A DNA stretch of 64,000 bases from UBA11740 sp049273695 (GTDB lineage: Bacteria; Acidobacteriota; Blastocatellia; Pyrinomonadales; Pyrinomonadaceae). The stretch is from the NCBI GenBank assembly GCA_049273695.1, contig JBASRE010000040.1:1-64000 (forward strand). The letters are read 5' to 3'. Under the pieces are notes generated by a model that had not been told where the DNA came from, made no database searches, and saw only the letters and a list, made by a program, of their open reading frames with translations. Shown here one piece after another: positions 18,091 to 26,231 of this stretch (positions within the stretch are counted from its first letter, which is position 1; the number at the start of each line of letters is the position of its first letter). Made by a program: the position numbers and the translations under genes.

Positions 18091-18978
18091 GTGAACAAAC
18101 GGAGAGCACTGCTAATCGCGGCGTTGAGCTCAGCATTATTATCGGCTGCTCTTTTGCTGACACCGGCTAAAGCACAAAAAGAAAAGAAACCACCCGCGCC
18201 CCCGGCCGCCAACGTCAAACGCACAATTCATCGTCGCGCGACCCACCGCTTGCCTTACGGCGGCAGTGTGACGCTGGTAGCACCCCCGGTGAGCTCGATC
18301 ACGATCGAAGGCTGGTCTCGCAGTGAAATCGAGATCGAGGCGGACATCGAGTTGCAAGCGCCAACCGAAGCGGACTTGGATCTGCTCGCCGCAATCAACA
18401 ACCTGGCGATCGATGTTGACACCAATCACGTGCGCATTCTCACCTCAGGCACGCACGACAAGAAATACATGCAACGAGTGGCGAAAAAATTCCCCAAGAC
18501 GCTCATCGGCTTGCCGTGGAAGATCGATTTTCGTCTGAAGATTCCGGCGCTGACTGATGTCGATATTGATTCCGGCATCGGACCGATAAAGCTGAGTGGG
18601 GTGGAAGGGTCGATCCGGCTCGAGGCTTTGCAAAGCGACGCTGACCTGACGCTGACCGGCGGTTATTTTTCCGGCCTCATTCAACGCGGCGCGGTGAGAG
18701 TCACAATACCGGCGCGCAATTGGCGCGGCCTGGGCGCGACTTTACAATTAGCAGGCGGCACTCTCGAGGTCATTCTCGCCCCCGGTTTCAGTGGCGACGT
18801 TGACGCGAACGTCTTACGCCTCGGCGAAATAAAGAATTCGTACACTGGGCTCACGCCGCGCGAAGGGACTGCGAACAATCCCCGATTGCTGTTGGGTCGC
18901 GCCGGCGCCGGCGGGGCAAAACTGTCGTTCACGGTTGGAGATGGAACTCTTGAGATCAAATCGAGTGGTGGGCCGTGA
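18091..18978 (+). CDS. Secreted DUF4097-like protein, partner of the preceding gene
   Basis: A 295-residue protein starting GTG 18091. A signal peptide (about residues 1-28) is followed by a Pro-rich spacer. The beta-strand-rich body includes YGGSVTLVAPPVSSITIEGW and VDIDSGIGPIKLSGVEGS, resembling the protein encoded immediately upstream. The two genes probably arose by duplication and divergence and sit in the sigma/anti-sigma cluster. No catalytic motif is visible. Confidence 0.7.
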   Translation: MNKRRALLIAALSSALLSAALLLTPAKAQKEKKPPAPPAANVKRTIHRRATHRLPYGGSVTLVAPPVSSITIEGWSRSEIEIEADIELQAPTEADLDLLAAINNLAIDVDTNHVRILTSGTHDKKYMQRVAKKFPKTLIGLPWKIDFRLKIPALTDVDIDSGIGPIKLSGVEGSIRLEALQSDADLTLTGGYFSGLIQRGAVRVTIPARNWRGLGATLQLAGGTLEVILAPGFSGDVDANVLRLGEIKNSYTGLTPREGTANNPRLLLGRAGAGGAKLSFTVGDGTLEIKSSGGP

Positions 18979-18990
18979 GGCGAGCGCCGG

Positions 18991-19133
18991 GAATTGAAAA
19001 GTGAAAACTGAAAATTGCAAATTAGGTCTTTAGCCGTTGGTCTTCGACGAGGATTAGCCCGACAGAGAGAGCAGTCCCAAAGCCAAAGACCTAAAGGCTG
19101 TCATCTGAATTTGCACTTTTCAATTTTCAATTA
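18991..19133. repeat. MITE-like imperfect inverted repeat
   Basis: Left arm about 18991-19045 (TTGAAAAGTGAAAACTGAAA, then AGGTCTTTAG) is mirrored by the right arm about 19078-19131 (AAAGACCTAA, then TTGCACTTTTCAATTTTCAA). Mismatches and a short spacer are present. It fills most of the 165-nt gap between the DUF4097-like gene and bshB1; no ORF is inside. Confidence 0.6.
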
Positions 19134-19143
19134 ACTTTCTTCC

Positions 19144-19887
19144 GTGACTAACGCCACTCAACTCGATGTGCTCGCCGTCTTCTCGCATCCTGACGATGCC
19201 GAGTTAACGATGGCCGGCACATTACTCAAGCTGAAATCTCTCGGCTACGGTACCGGCATCGCTGATATGACGCGCGGCGAAATGGGAACGCGCGGCAGTC
19301 CCGAAATTCGGGCGAAGGAGGCACTGGATGCAGCTCGCGTGATGAACCTGGACGCGCGCGTGAATGTGGGTTTGCCGGACGGCCATCTCGGCTTGAACGA
19401 GGAGGGTAAATTGGCGGTCGTCCGGGTTTTAAGAAAGTATCGGCCTCAGGTCGTCTTCACCGCGCATTGGGACGATCCGCACCCGGACCACGCAGCGACC
19501 GCGCACATCGTGCGTGAAGCCGCGCGGCTCGCGACGATGCGCAGATACGACAAAGACAGCGGGTTAGAGGCGATCAAGATGCCCGCAATCGCGCACGCGG
19601 TTTATTCGCGCCTCGTGGTGCCCTCGTTCATCGTCGATGTATCTGAATTCGCCGAGCAGAAGATGGAAGCGATTCGCGCGTACGCCTCGCAGTTCTACCT
19701 TGCTGACTCAAGCGAGCCAGAGACGCGAATTGCGCAGAAGGGGTTCCTGCGGCAGATCGCCGATCGCGCGCGCTACTATGGTTCTTTAATTGGGGTTGAG
19801 GATGGCGAACCGTTTTATGTTCGTGAGGCGCTCAACGTGGAAGATCCGTTTGCGCTGTTGACCCGCCCGATGAATATCTATTCGTAA
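19144..19887 (+). CDS. bshB1: Bacillithiol biosynthesis deacetylase BshB1
   Basis: A 247-residue protein starting GTG 19144. It is an LmbE/PIG-L type zinc deacetylase with metal ligands in FSHPDDAE (about residues 14-21) and in HWDDPHPDHAAT (about 113-124). TRGEMGTRG and LPDGHL are typical of BshB1. It removes the acetyl group from GlcNAc-malate, the second step of bacillithiol synthesis. bshA lies 3.2 kb downstream on the same strand; bshC is not in the window. Confidence 0.92.
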   Translation: MTNATQLDVLAVFSHPDDAELTMAGTLLKLKSLGYGTGIADMTRGEMGTRGSPEIRAKEALDAARVMNLDARVNVGLPDGHLGLNEEGKLAVVRVLRKYRPQVVFTAHWDDPHPDHAATAHIVREAARLATMRRYDKDSGLEAIKMPAIAHAVYSRLVVPSFIVDVSEFAEQKMEAIRAYASQFYLADSSEPETRIAQKGFLRQIADRARYYGSLIGVEDGEPFYVREALNVEDPFALLTRPMNIYS

Positions 19888-19889
19888 GA

Positions 19890-19968
19890 CGTCAGTGGTC
19901 AGTTGTCCTTTGTCAGTTGCAAAAACTAATTCACCAAGTTACCGACCTGACCACGGACAACTGACAGT
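19890..19968. repeat. GTCAGTGGTCAGTTGTC-type inverted repeat
   Basis: A short inverted repeat between the convergent bshB1 and 626-residue protein genes: GTCAGTGGTCAGTTGTCC on the left and GGACAACTGACAG with GACCACGG on the right. It may act as a bidirectional terminator. It is related in style to the heptamer array at 22820-23036. Confidence 0.55.
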
Positions 19969-19970
19969 CT

Positions 19971-21851
19971 TTACTTCCGCTTCTCATCCAACATCGCTTT
20001 GGCAATTGCGATCGTAGCACTGGCGCGTGGCGCTTCCTTCTCAAACAATCGCGCCAGTTCAATCGTGCGCGCGTAGTCTTCGTTGGCTAAGTCGGTGAAG
20101 ACCGCGGCGACATCAAATTCTCGGACGGTGGAGCTGCGAATCGAAGACGTACCTTTCGTCAGCAGCGTGATGCGCAACACGCCGTCTTCACCGGTATAAG
20201 TTGGCGCTGAGTTTGCTGCCTTCGTAACATCTGCAAGCTGGTCCCAGGCTTTCTTTCGATCGACCAGCAGATAAGTGTTCGCGATGGCGATCAATCCACG
20301 TGGACGATCGGCGTCGGAAGTTTCGATCCGCCTCGCCTCTGTGTCCGCCTGTTCAAGGAGCGCCACCGCCCGGTCCTGGTCAGTCTTGTAAACCAGCTTG
20401 GCTGCCTGCGTCAGCGCCCATGTTTTTTGAATCAGCGTCAGCGAGCCGATGCGCACAATCTCCAGCACTCGGTCTGCGTCTTTTTTCTCGATCCCGCGAC
20501 TGACGAGCGTGGCGTCGGTGTATACGCGGGCCTGGTTCCGGACGTCCGTATCTTCTATCTTTTCGACGATTTCACGCGCGCGCATGTCGCCGTTTTGGCT
20601 GTAAACCCTGGCGAGTTGGAGATAAAGCTGGTCGCGTTGTTCACCGGGCTTTGTTCGATCGATCTTTTCCAGCAGCGACTTCTCCTGATCCTCGGTATTC
20701 TCGAGCGGACGAATTCCCTCGCGCATAGATTCGTCGTCGCGCAGGCGGTCACCTTCGGAAACGTTATTCGCCAGCGCTTCCATGTGGGCCCGCACTGCGT
20801 CGGTTGTTTCTTTCCCGGCAAATTGCTCGAAAAGCGGCATGAGGCGCTTCATCATGAGATATTTTCCGACGACGCCAGCCGTGGTTTGATCCTGTCCGGG
20901 CGGCGGCAAGGGCCTCATCAATACGTCGGCGGCGGCTCGGAAAAAAGCCGCGCGGAGTTCAGGGACGACAGCCGGCGCCGGAGTCGTTCGGCCGGTGGAG
21001 GATGTGTTTGCGCCGCCGCCGTTAAACTGTACGAAAATGTGCGGCGTGAATAGATAGGAAGCAAGTAGCGAGATTGTGTTCGCGTCCGTTTTCGCATCGC
21101 CGCCAGCGCGCGCTAACAGCGCCGCAAATCGACGGTCAGCAGCGACTGCGTCTTTGTCTCTTAAGTACGAAAGATAATCGATGCCGTCTCGCGTGACAGT
21201 CATTAGCGCCGGGTCCGCGAACTGAATCGAACGTTCGACGTCGCTATCGAGCAGCTGCCGCGCGAGATTCAAACGCTGAGTGATTGCTTCAGGCGTTTCG
21301 AATACGTTAGAACGGGCCTTGTCGGCTGCTTCGGTCGCTTCTTCTTTCTTCGCGGCAGTCAACTTGCCAAGCATCTCTTCACCGAGCTTCCGATCGCGTC
21401 GTGCTGCCAGACGCAACACTTCGTTACGAATGCTCCCCCGGCTGGCAACGACCGCGCTGCCACGCTGCGCCTGCTGCTGTCTGATTTCTTCCAGTGTGAT
21501 ACGGCGACTTTCTTCGTCGACGGCTTCGGCGGCGTCCCAGGCCTTACGAAACATCGCGCGTGCCCGTTCGGGATCGGCATCCCAAAGTGCATCAGCAATC
21601 CGGGCCACCGTCCGCGCGCGCAATCTCTGATCGGTGTAGTTGCCGGCGTCGGCCGCCAGCGAGATGAGAAGGGACTGAGCATTGGAGCGCCGCTCGCGCA
21701 ACAGGCGCTCGGCCTCGGACTCGGCATCGTTATCATTCTTGGTCTTGGCAATGTCTGAAGGCGACGGTTTGCCCGGTTCGGCAGACTGGCCGGCCGCGAT
21801 GGGCGAAATGGTAAGCAGCAACAGCAGGGAAAGCAGGCAGAGTCGGCTCAT
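19971..21851 (-). CDS. Secreted helical-repeat protein of unknown function
   Basis: A 626-residue protein. The chosen start is ATG at 21851, preceded by GGAG and followed by a clear signal peptide (MSRLCLLSLLLLLTISPIAA). The longer frame from 21992 lacks these. The mature protein is helical, charged and repeat-like, as in TPR/HEAT-type scaffolds (LRARTVARIADALWDADPER, QLYLQLARVYSQNGDMRARE). No catalytic motif was found. It lies between the bacillithiol genes but on the opposite strand, so a functional link is not implied. Confidence 0.7.
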   Translation of the reverse strand: MSRLCLLSLLLLLTISPIAAGQSAEPGKPSPSDIAKTKNDNDAESEAERLLRERRSNAQSLLISLAADAGNYTDQRLRARTVARIADALWDADPERARAMFRKAWDAAEAVDEESRRITLEEIRQQQAQRGSAVVASRGSIRNEVLRLAARRDRKLGEEMLGKLTAAKKEEATEAADKARSNVFETPEAITQRLNLARQLLDSDVERSIQFADPALMTVTRDGIDYLSYLRDKDAVAADRRFAALLARAGGDAKTDANTISLLASYLFTPHIFVQFNGGGANTSSTGRTTPAPAVVPELRAAFFRAAADVLMRPLPPPGQDQTTAGVVGKYLMMKRLMPLFEQFAGKETTDAVRAHMEALANNVSEGDRLRDDESMREGIRPLENTEDQEKSLLEKIDRTKPGEQRDQLYLQLARVYSQNGDMRAREIVEKIEDTDVRNQARVYTDATLVSRGIEKKDADRVLEIVRIGSLTLIQKTWALTQAAKLVYKTDQDRAVALLEQADTEARRIETSDADRPRGLIAIANTYLLVDRKKAWDQLADVTKAANSAPTYTGEDGVLRITLLTKGTSSIRSSTVREFDVAAVFTDLANEDYARTIELARLFEKEAPRASATIAIAKAMLDEKRK

Positions 21852-22040
21852 CTGAATTCTCCGGAAAGGCGGTCGGACGAACGAATAGCGATGATAAAAA
21901 CGCGCCGGGGAGAACGATAGTTCCGATAGTTTTTGGAGTGCGCCGGCAGAGCAAAGCGGCGACGGCGCTTTGGATCGTCTTTGGATCGTCAAGAACTAAT
22001 CCAAAGCGGTGTAGCGCTGCGCTTGCCACCCCACTCCAAA

Positions 22041-22604
22041 TTACACCGGCACCACTTCCAATTCAGGATCGACTTCAGTCTTGAGCATATTTTCGATGGC
22101 CATGAGTGTGCCGGTCAGGGAACTGGGACAGCTGCCGCAGGCGCCCTGGTAACGGATTGTCAGTGTGTGGTCTTTCAGGTCGATGATTTCAAGATAGCCA
22201 CCGTCGCCCATCAGGTAGGGCCGCACGCGCTCGTCGAGGATCTCATTAATCTTCAATAGACGCGGGTCATCGCTCGTGACGGCAGCGATTGCCCCTCCCA
22301 CCGCCGCAGCCGCGCCGTTGTCGGAAGCCGCCGCTGCGGATTCCGCAGCCCGGATCGGGACCGCGAGCGCCGGCAAGAGTTCATCCCAGTCGGCCACATC
22401 TTCCTTTTCCACTGTGACCATGTTGTCCATGTAAAAGACCGAGACAACATTGCCTATGTCGAACAGGGACTTCGCCAGCGAATCGCCCTCGCTCTGATCG
22501 GCTGAGGCAAACTGGCGCGCGACGCCGCTCGTGATCGGCTCGCGCAGAATGAATTTCACGGCGTTGGGGTTCGGTGTTTCCTGAATGTCGCTGATTTTGG
22601 GCAT
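22041..22604 (-). CDS. Nfu-type iron-sulfur cluster carrier
   Basis: A 187-residue protein. The start ATG 22604 is preceded by AAAGGA and begins MPKISDIQETPNPNAVKF, the usual Nfu N-terminal domain. The upstream frame extension to 22688 is unlikely. After an Ala-rich linker (about 92-108) comes the NifU-like C-terminal domain with the cluster-binding CxxC in GACGSCPSS (about residues 160-168). It would carry Fe-S clusters to target proteins. Confidence 0.9.
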   Translation of the reverse strand: MPKISDIQETPNPNAVKFILREPITSGVARQFASADQSEGDSLAKSLFDIGNVVSVFYMDNMVTVEKEDVADWDELLPALAVPIRAAESAAAASDNGAAAAVGGAIAAVTSDDPRLLKINEILDERVRPYLMGDGGYLEIIDLKDHTLTIRYQGACGSCPSSLTGTLMAIENMLKTEVDPELEVVPV

Positions 22605-22819
22605 TGATATGAATCCTTTAATTAAGTTCACGACCATTATAGCCGTCGTCTGTCGCGGGGCACTAGCCGGGCTGCGTCTAGACGCCAAAACTCTTGCGGC
22701 GTGAGGGTCATAGGTATATAGTCCCCACCCTCACTTGGCCCCCCTTTTTCTCAAAAGGTGAGACAAGTTGAGACGAGGTGGGCGATTGCGAGGGTCGCCC
22801 GCCTCTCTTTTTTGCGGTC

Positions 22820-23036
22820 AGCTGTCAGTGGGCGGTGAGCAGTGGGCAGTGAGCAGTGGGCGGTAAGCAGTAAGCAGTAAGCAGTAAGCGGTAAGCAGTA
22901 AGCAGCATTCCCCACTGTGCCCTGTCGCTGAGAACAGCGTACCGCTGACGCCTGGACGTTGCCGACTGCCCACTGCTCACAACTCACCGCCCACTGAGTT
23001 GCCCACTGCTCACCGCCCACTGCATACTGCTCACTG
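22820..23036. repeat. Heptamer tandem array with inverted counterpart
   Basis: About 22826-22905 holds repeated 7-nt units (AGCAGTG/AGTAAGC, written as GCAGTRR). From about 22965 to 23036 the complementary form appears (CCCACTGCTCAC, CCGCCCACTG). The array can fold into long imperfect stems and resembles short tandemly repeated repetitive sequences. It fills the gap between nfu and bshA and ends 4 nt before the bshA ATG. An ORF of 89 codons across it is a repeat artefact. Confidence 0.8.
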
Positions 23037-23040
23037 ATTC

Positions 23041-24165
23041 ATGAATATCGGCATCACAGTCTATCCAACCTACGGCGGCAGCGGCATTGTCGGTTCTGAA
23101 TTGGGAAAGGAACTCGCCGCGCGCGGTCACAACGTCCACTTCATTTCGTCCGCCCTTCCGACGCGACTGACGGAATTGAACGAGCGCGTCCACTTTCACG
23201 AAGTCGAAATGATGTCGTATCCGCTCTTCGAGCATCAGCCGTACACGCTGGCTTTGGCGACGAAGATGGCGACGGTGGCGGAGAACGAAAATCTCGATCT
23301 GCTGCACGTTCATTACGCGATTCCGCATTCGATCAGCGCCATTCTGGCGCGCGAGTCGATCAAGAGCCATCGGCGACTGCCGGTCATCACCACGCTACAC
23401 GGCACCGACATCACTCTGGTGGGCGCAGATCGTTCGTATCTGCCGATTACGAAATATGCCCTGGAGCAATCGGATGGGGTGACGGCGATTTCGAACTATC
23501 TCAAGGAATCAACGATCGAACACTTTGCGTTCGATCGCATCGAAGTCATCCCCAACTTTGTCTGTCCGGAGGATTACAAGCCGAAGATCGATTGCGAACT
23601 ACGCGAAGCTATGTCGCCGGACGGCGCGCCCGTGCTGGTTCATGTTTCAAACTTTCGCCCCGTCAAGAGACCGGTGGACTGCGTTGAGATTCTGGCGCGC
23701 GTATTGAAGAAAACAAAAGCAAGGCTGGTCATGGTTGGCGATGGCAGCGAGCGCACAAATTGTATCCATCGCGCGAAATGTCTTGGCGTCTCCGACTTCT
23801 GTCAGTTCGTCGGTAAGCAACCGAACATCGTCGATTACCTCTGCGCATCGGATGTCTTGCTGCTGCCGTCAGAGCAGGAATCGTTCGGATTGGCGGCGTT
23901 GGAAGCGATGGCCGTGCAGGTGCCTGTGATCGCTTCGCGCGTCGGTGGATTGCCGGAAGTCGTGGAGGATGGCGAGACCGGCTTCCTCAGTTCCGTCGGT
24001 GACGTGGACAAAATGGCGGATGACGCAGCGCGCCTTCTGCTCGACCCGAAACTGCGCCGCGAGGCGGGAAAACGCGCGCGCGCATTGGCCATCGAGCGCT
24101 ACAGCACGCACAAGATCATCCCCCTGTACATCGAGTTCTACGAGCGAATTCTGTCCGCTCAGTGA
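23041..24165 (+). CDS. bshA: N-acetyl-alpha-D-glucosaminyl L-malate synthase BshA
   Basis: A 374-residue GT4 glycosyltransferase. The N-terminus MNIGITVYPTYGGSGIVGSE, with VHYAIPHSISA and TTLHGTDITLVG, is diagnostic of BshA. The C-terminal GT-B domain has LPSEQESFGLAALEAMA. It joins UDP-GlcNAc to L-malate, the first step of bacillithiol synthesis. The ATG directly follows a heptamer repeat array and has no recognisable Shine-Dalgarno. Confidence 0.95.
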   Translation: MNIGITVYPTYGGSGIVGSELGKELAARGHNVHFISSALPTRLTELNERVHFHEVEMMSYPLFEHQPYTLALATKMATVAENENLDLLHVHYAIPHSISAILARESIKSHRRLPVITTLHGTDITLVGADRSYLPITKYALEQSDGVTAISNYLKESTIEHFAFDRIEVIPNFVCPEDYKPKIDCELREAMSPDGAPVLVHVSNFRPVKRPVDCVEILARVLKKTKARLVMVGDGSERTNCIHRAKCLGVSDFCQFVGKQPNIVDYLCASDVLLLPSEQESFGLAALEAMAVQVPVIASRVGGLPEVVEDGETGFLSSVGDVDKMADDAARLLLDPKLRREAGKRARALAIERYSTHKIIPLYIEFYERILSAQ

Positions 24166-24247
24166 CACCGGGCTCCGGGCTCATTGCTTCCTCAAATGCT
24201 TTCGCAATATAGCAGGCTATTGAGCCGAAATAACCTCATATAAACAG

Positions 24248-24275
24248 TTGACTTTCTAATCGAAGAGAATAAAAT
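24248..24275 (+). promoter_or_regulatory. Putative sigma-70 promoter
   Basis: TTGACT (24248-24253) and TAAAAT (24270-24275) are separated by 16 nt in an AT-rich stretch. It would drive the gene at 24419, leaving a leader of about 135 nt. The rest of the 253-nt gap shows nothing else. Confidence 0.55.
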
Positions 24276-24418
24276 ACCTGGCATTCCGAGGCTGGCTCCT
24301 CGATGTTACACAATGCCGAAGGTAGTAGTGCCTCGAATCATCTAACCGCAATAGACTCTAGGATCGAATCATAGCCGTAGCTCACCTTTGAACTTTGCCC
24401 AAGGAGGTTTTAGGGATT

Positions 24419-25237
24419 ATGGAACCTCAACGTAAACAGGTTTTGTTAGCTTTTGCAGCACCGATTATGGCGTTCTTGATCGCTGCAATCTTGAGCGGAT
24501 CTAATGAAGCCAGCAAGTCTCTCGATCCGTCTCGCTTGGAAGACACAAATGTTGATGTGATTAACCGAACGCGCTCCTGTGAAGTTATGCAGGCTAAACG
24601 CCGAAATGGTCAGCTGGTGTTGTCATTAAGGAACGGCTACACCAAACGGATAACGGCCTTTTCAGTATCAGTGGGGTCGTCGGCAACCTCTCTTTTTTTC
24701 TATAAGGAGGATTTCATCTTCTCTGAGGCAACTGGCGAGGTCGGAATCAAGCCGAACGAGACGCATGTTCCGACGATCGCGCTTCCACTATCGCTGCATC
24801 ACACCCCTTCGCCGCGAGTTACCATTCAAGCAGTTGTGCTTGATGACAGCACCGGTGATGGTAGTCCGCTTGTCTTTAAGGACATTAAGGATGAACGATT
24901 AGGAGAAGCAATTCAGATGAAGCGGGCTATTGACGCCTTGCAGAAACGCGAGGAGATAGGTCAACTAAGCGCCGCTGATGTGGCGGACTTTAAACGGGAA
25001 CTTACTTCAGCGTTCGATGCGCCTGAGAGGGAAACGTTGGCAGTCCTCAGCGCCATGCGGCCAACCCGCTCTGTAAACCGTGACTCAGGTCTTCTTTCAG
25101 ATGCTCTGAAAGAGGGACTTAGCAACGCCAAGAAAGCCATCATGCGGAGTTTAACAGAGGCGGAAAATGCCCCCTCGCCCACGGAACGTCTCATTAAAAT
25201 GAAGGCGCATTACGAGGAAAGCCTGCGGAGACTCTAG
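24419..25237 (+). CDS. Membrane-anchored protein of unknown function
   Basis: A 272-residue protein. The start ATG 24419 follows AAGGAGG at 24401-24407; the in-frame TTG at 24395 is before it. One N-terminal membrane helix (about residues 10-28) is followed by a beta-rich domain (about 55-160) and a helical C-terminal region with many charged residues (about 175-270). No known family was recognised. It has its own promoter and precedes the frameshifted secreted-protein gene. Confidence 0.65.
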   Translation: MEPQRKQVLLAFAAPIMAFLIAAILSGSNEASKSLDPSRLEDTNVDVINRTRSCEVMQAKRRNGQLVLSLRNGYTKRITAFSVSVGSSATSLFFYKEDFIFSEATGEVGIKPNETHVPTIALPLSLHHTPSPRVTIQAVVLDDSTGDGSPLVFKDIKDERLGEAIQMKRAIDALQKREEIGQLSAADVADFKRELTSAFDAPERETLAVLSAMRPTRSVNRDSGLLSDALKEGLSNAKKAIMRSLTEAENAPSPTERLIKMKAHYEESLRRL

Positions 25238-25285
25238 CTTCGGGTTTCTTGAACGAGAATGCGGCATCCGGTGGATGGAGACACG

Positions 25286-26156
25286 ATGAAAACGATCCTC
25301 TCAATGCTGATCGCTCTTTCGGGTGGGATAGTTTTAACGAGTCTTTTCGCAACCAGCGCGCATACCGAGGTTAATTGTAGGCCTGAAGGGACAAACCTCG
25401 GCGAGACCTACCAACCCTGCCCCGCTCTAAAAAAAGACGCGCGTTGGCGAATAGAATGGCGGCTGTGAAAATGTACCCAAGGTTACTTGTTACACAAGTT
25501 CAACTGTGACTTACTCAATTCAGCACTCCTGTCCTGATTACGACGACGATGAATGTAATTACGATTGGGAGTGCAACTGTGAATGCTTCTGCTTTGCTGG
25601 GCTGTGTTCGTACGACACCCCAATTCTTATCGACATAGCCGGCGACGGCTTTGATTTGACCGATCCCAGCGGTGGCGTGAACTTTGATCTGGATAGTGAC
25701 GGCGTTGCGAGAAGGCTTGCGTGGACTTCAACAGCGTCAGATGACGGCTTTCTGGCTCTCGACCGAAATGGTAATAACGCGATTGATGATGGCTCCGAAT
25801 TATTTGGAAACAGGTCACCGCAATCGCCGTCTGCTCAACCCAATGGTTTTCGGGCATTGGCAGAATATGATAAGGCTGCGCACGGCGGCAACGCTGACGG
25901 GCGAATCGATGAGCGCGATACGATTTTTTCGTCCTTACGACTCTGGCAAGACACGAATCGCAACGGCGCCTCTGAAAGCTCCGAATTGCATACATTAGCG
26001 TCATTGGGGGTTAACGCGATCGACCTCAACTATAAAGAATCGCGTCGGATAGATAGCTTCGGCAATCAGTTCAGATATCGGGCTAAGGTTTACGATAGCC
26101 ATGGCGCACACGTTGGTCGCTGGGCTTGGGACGTGTCGCTGGTAAGCGCACCATAA
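25286..26156 (+). pseudogene. Secreted Cys-rich, Ca-binding-like protein, frameshifted
   Basis: Two frames read as one gene. The first (ATG 25286) has a signal peptide and a Cys-containing start (NCRPEGTNLGETYQPCPAL) and stops at 25468. The second, open from 25455, continues NGGCENVPKVTCYTSS and then CPDYDDDECNYDWECNCECF, followed by an aspartate-rich region with loops like DLDSDGVA, DRNGNNAIDDGSELFG and DTNRNGASE. Joining them needs one base removed (or two added) near 25451-25455. The second part resembles acidobacterial secreted proteins with EF-hand-like repeats. Either a real frameshift or a sequencing indel is possible; GTG 25506 would otherwise have to start a leaderless fragment. Confidence 0.7.
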
Positions 26157-26231
26157 TCTTGGACTTTGCAAAGCCACCCGCCTTTAGGTTCACCTTCCGC
26201 TCATTGCCGCGGTCGCGTATCATCAACCGCG

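Noticed and set aside
22751..23020. An 89-codon minus-strand frame across the heptamer array
   Set aside because: Its protein is made only of repeat-derived AHCSLPTAH-type sequence and it has no family or start signal.
22820..23036. CRISPR array
   Set aside because: Units are 7 nt and contiguous with no unique spacers, and no cas genes are in the window.
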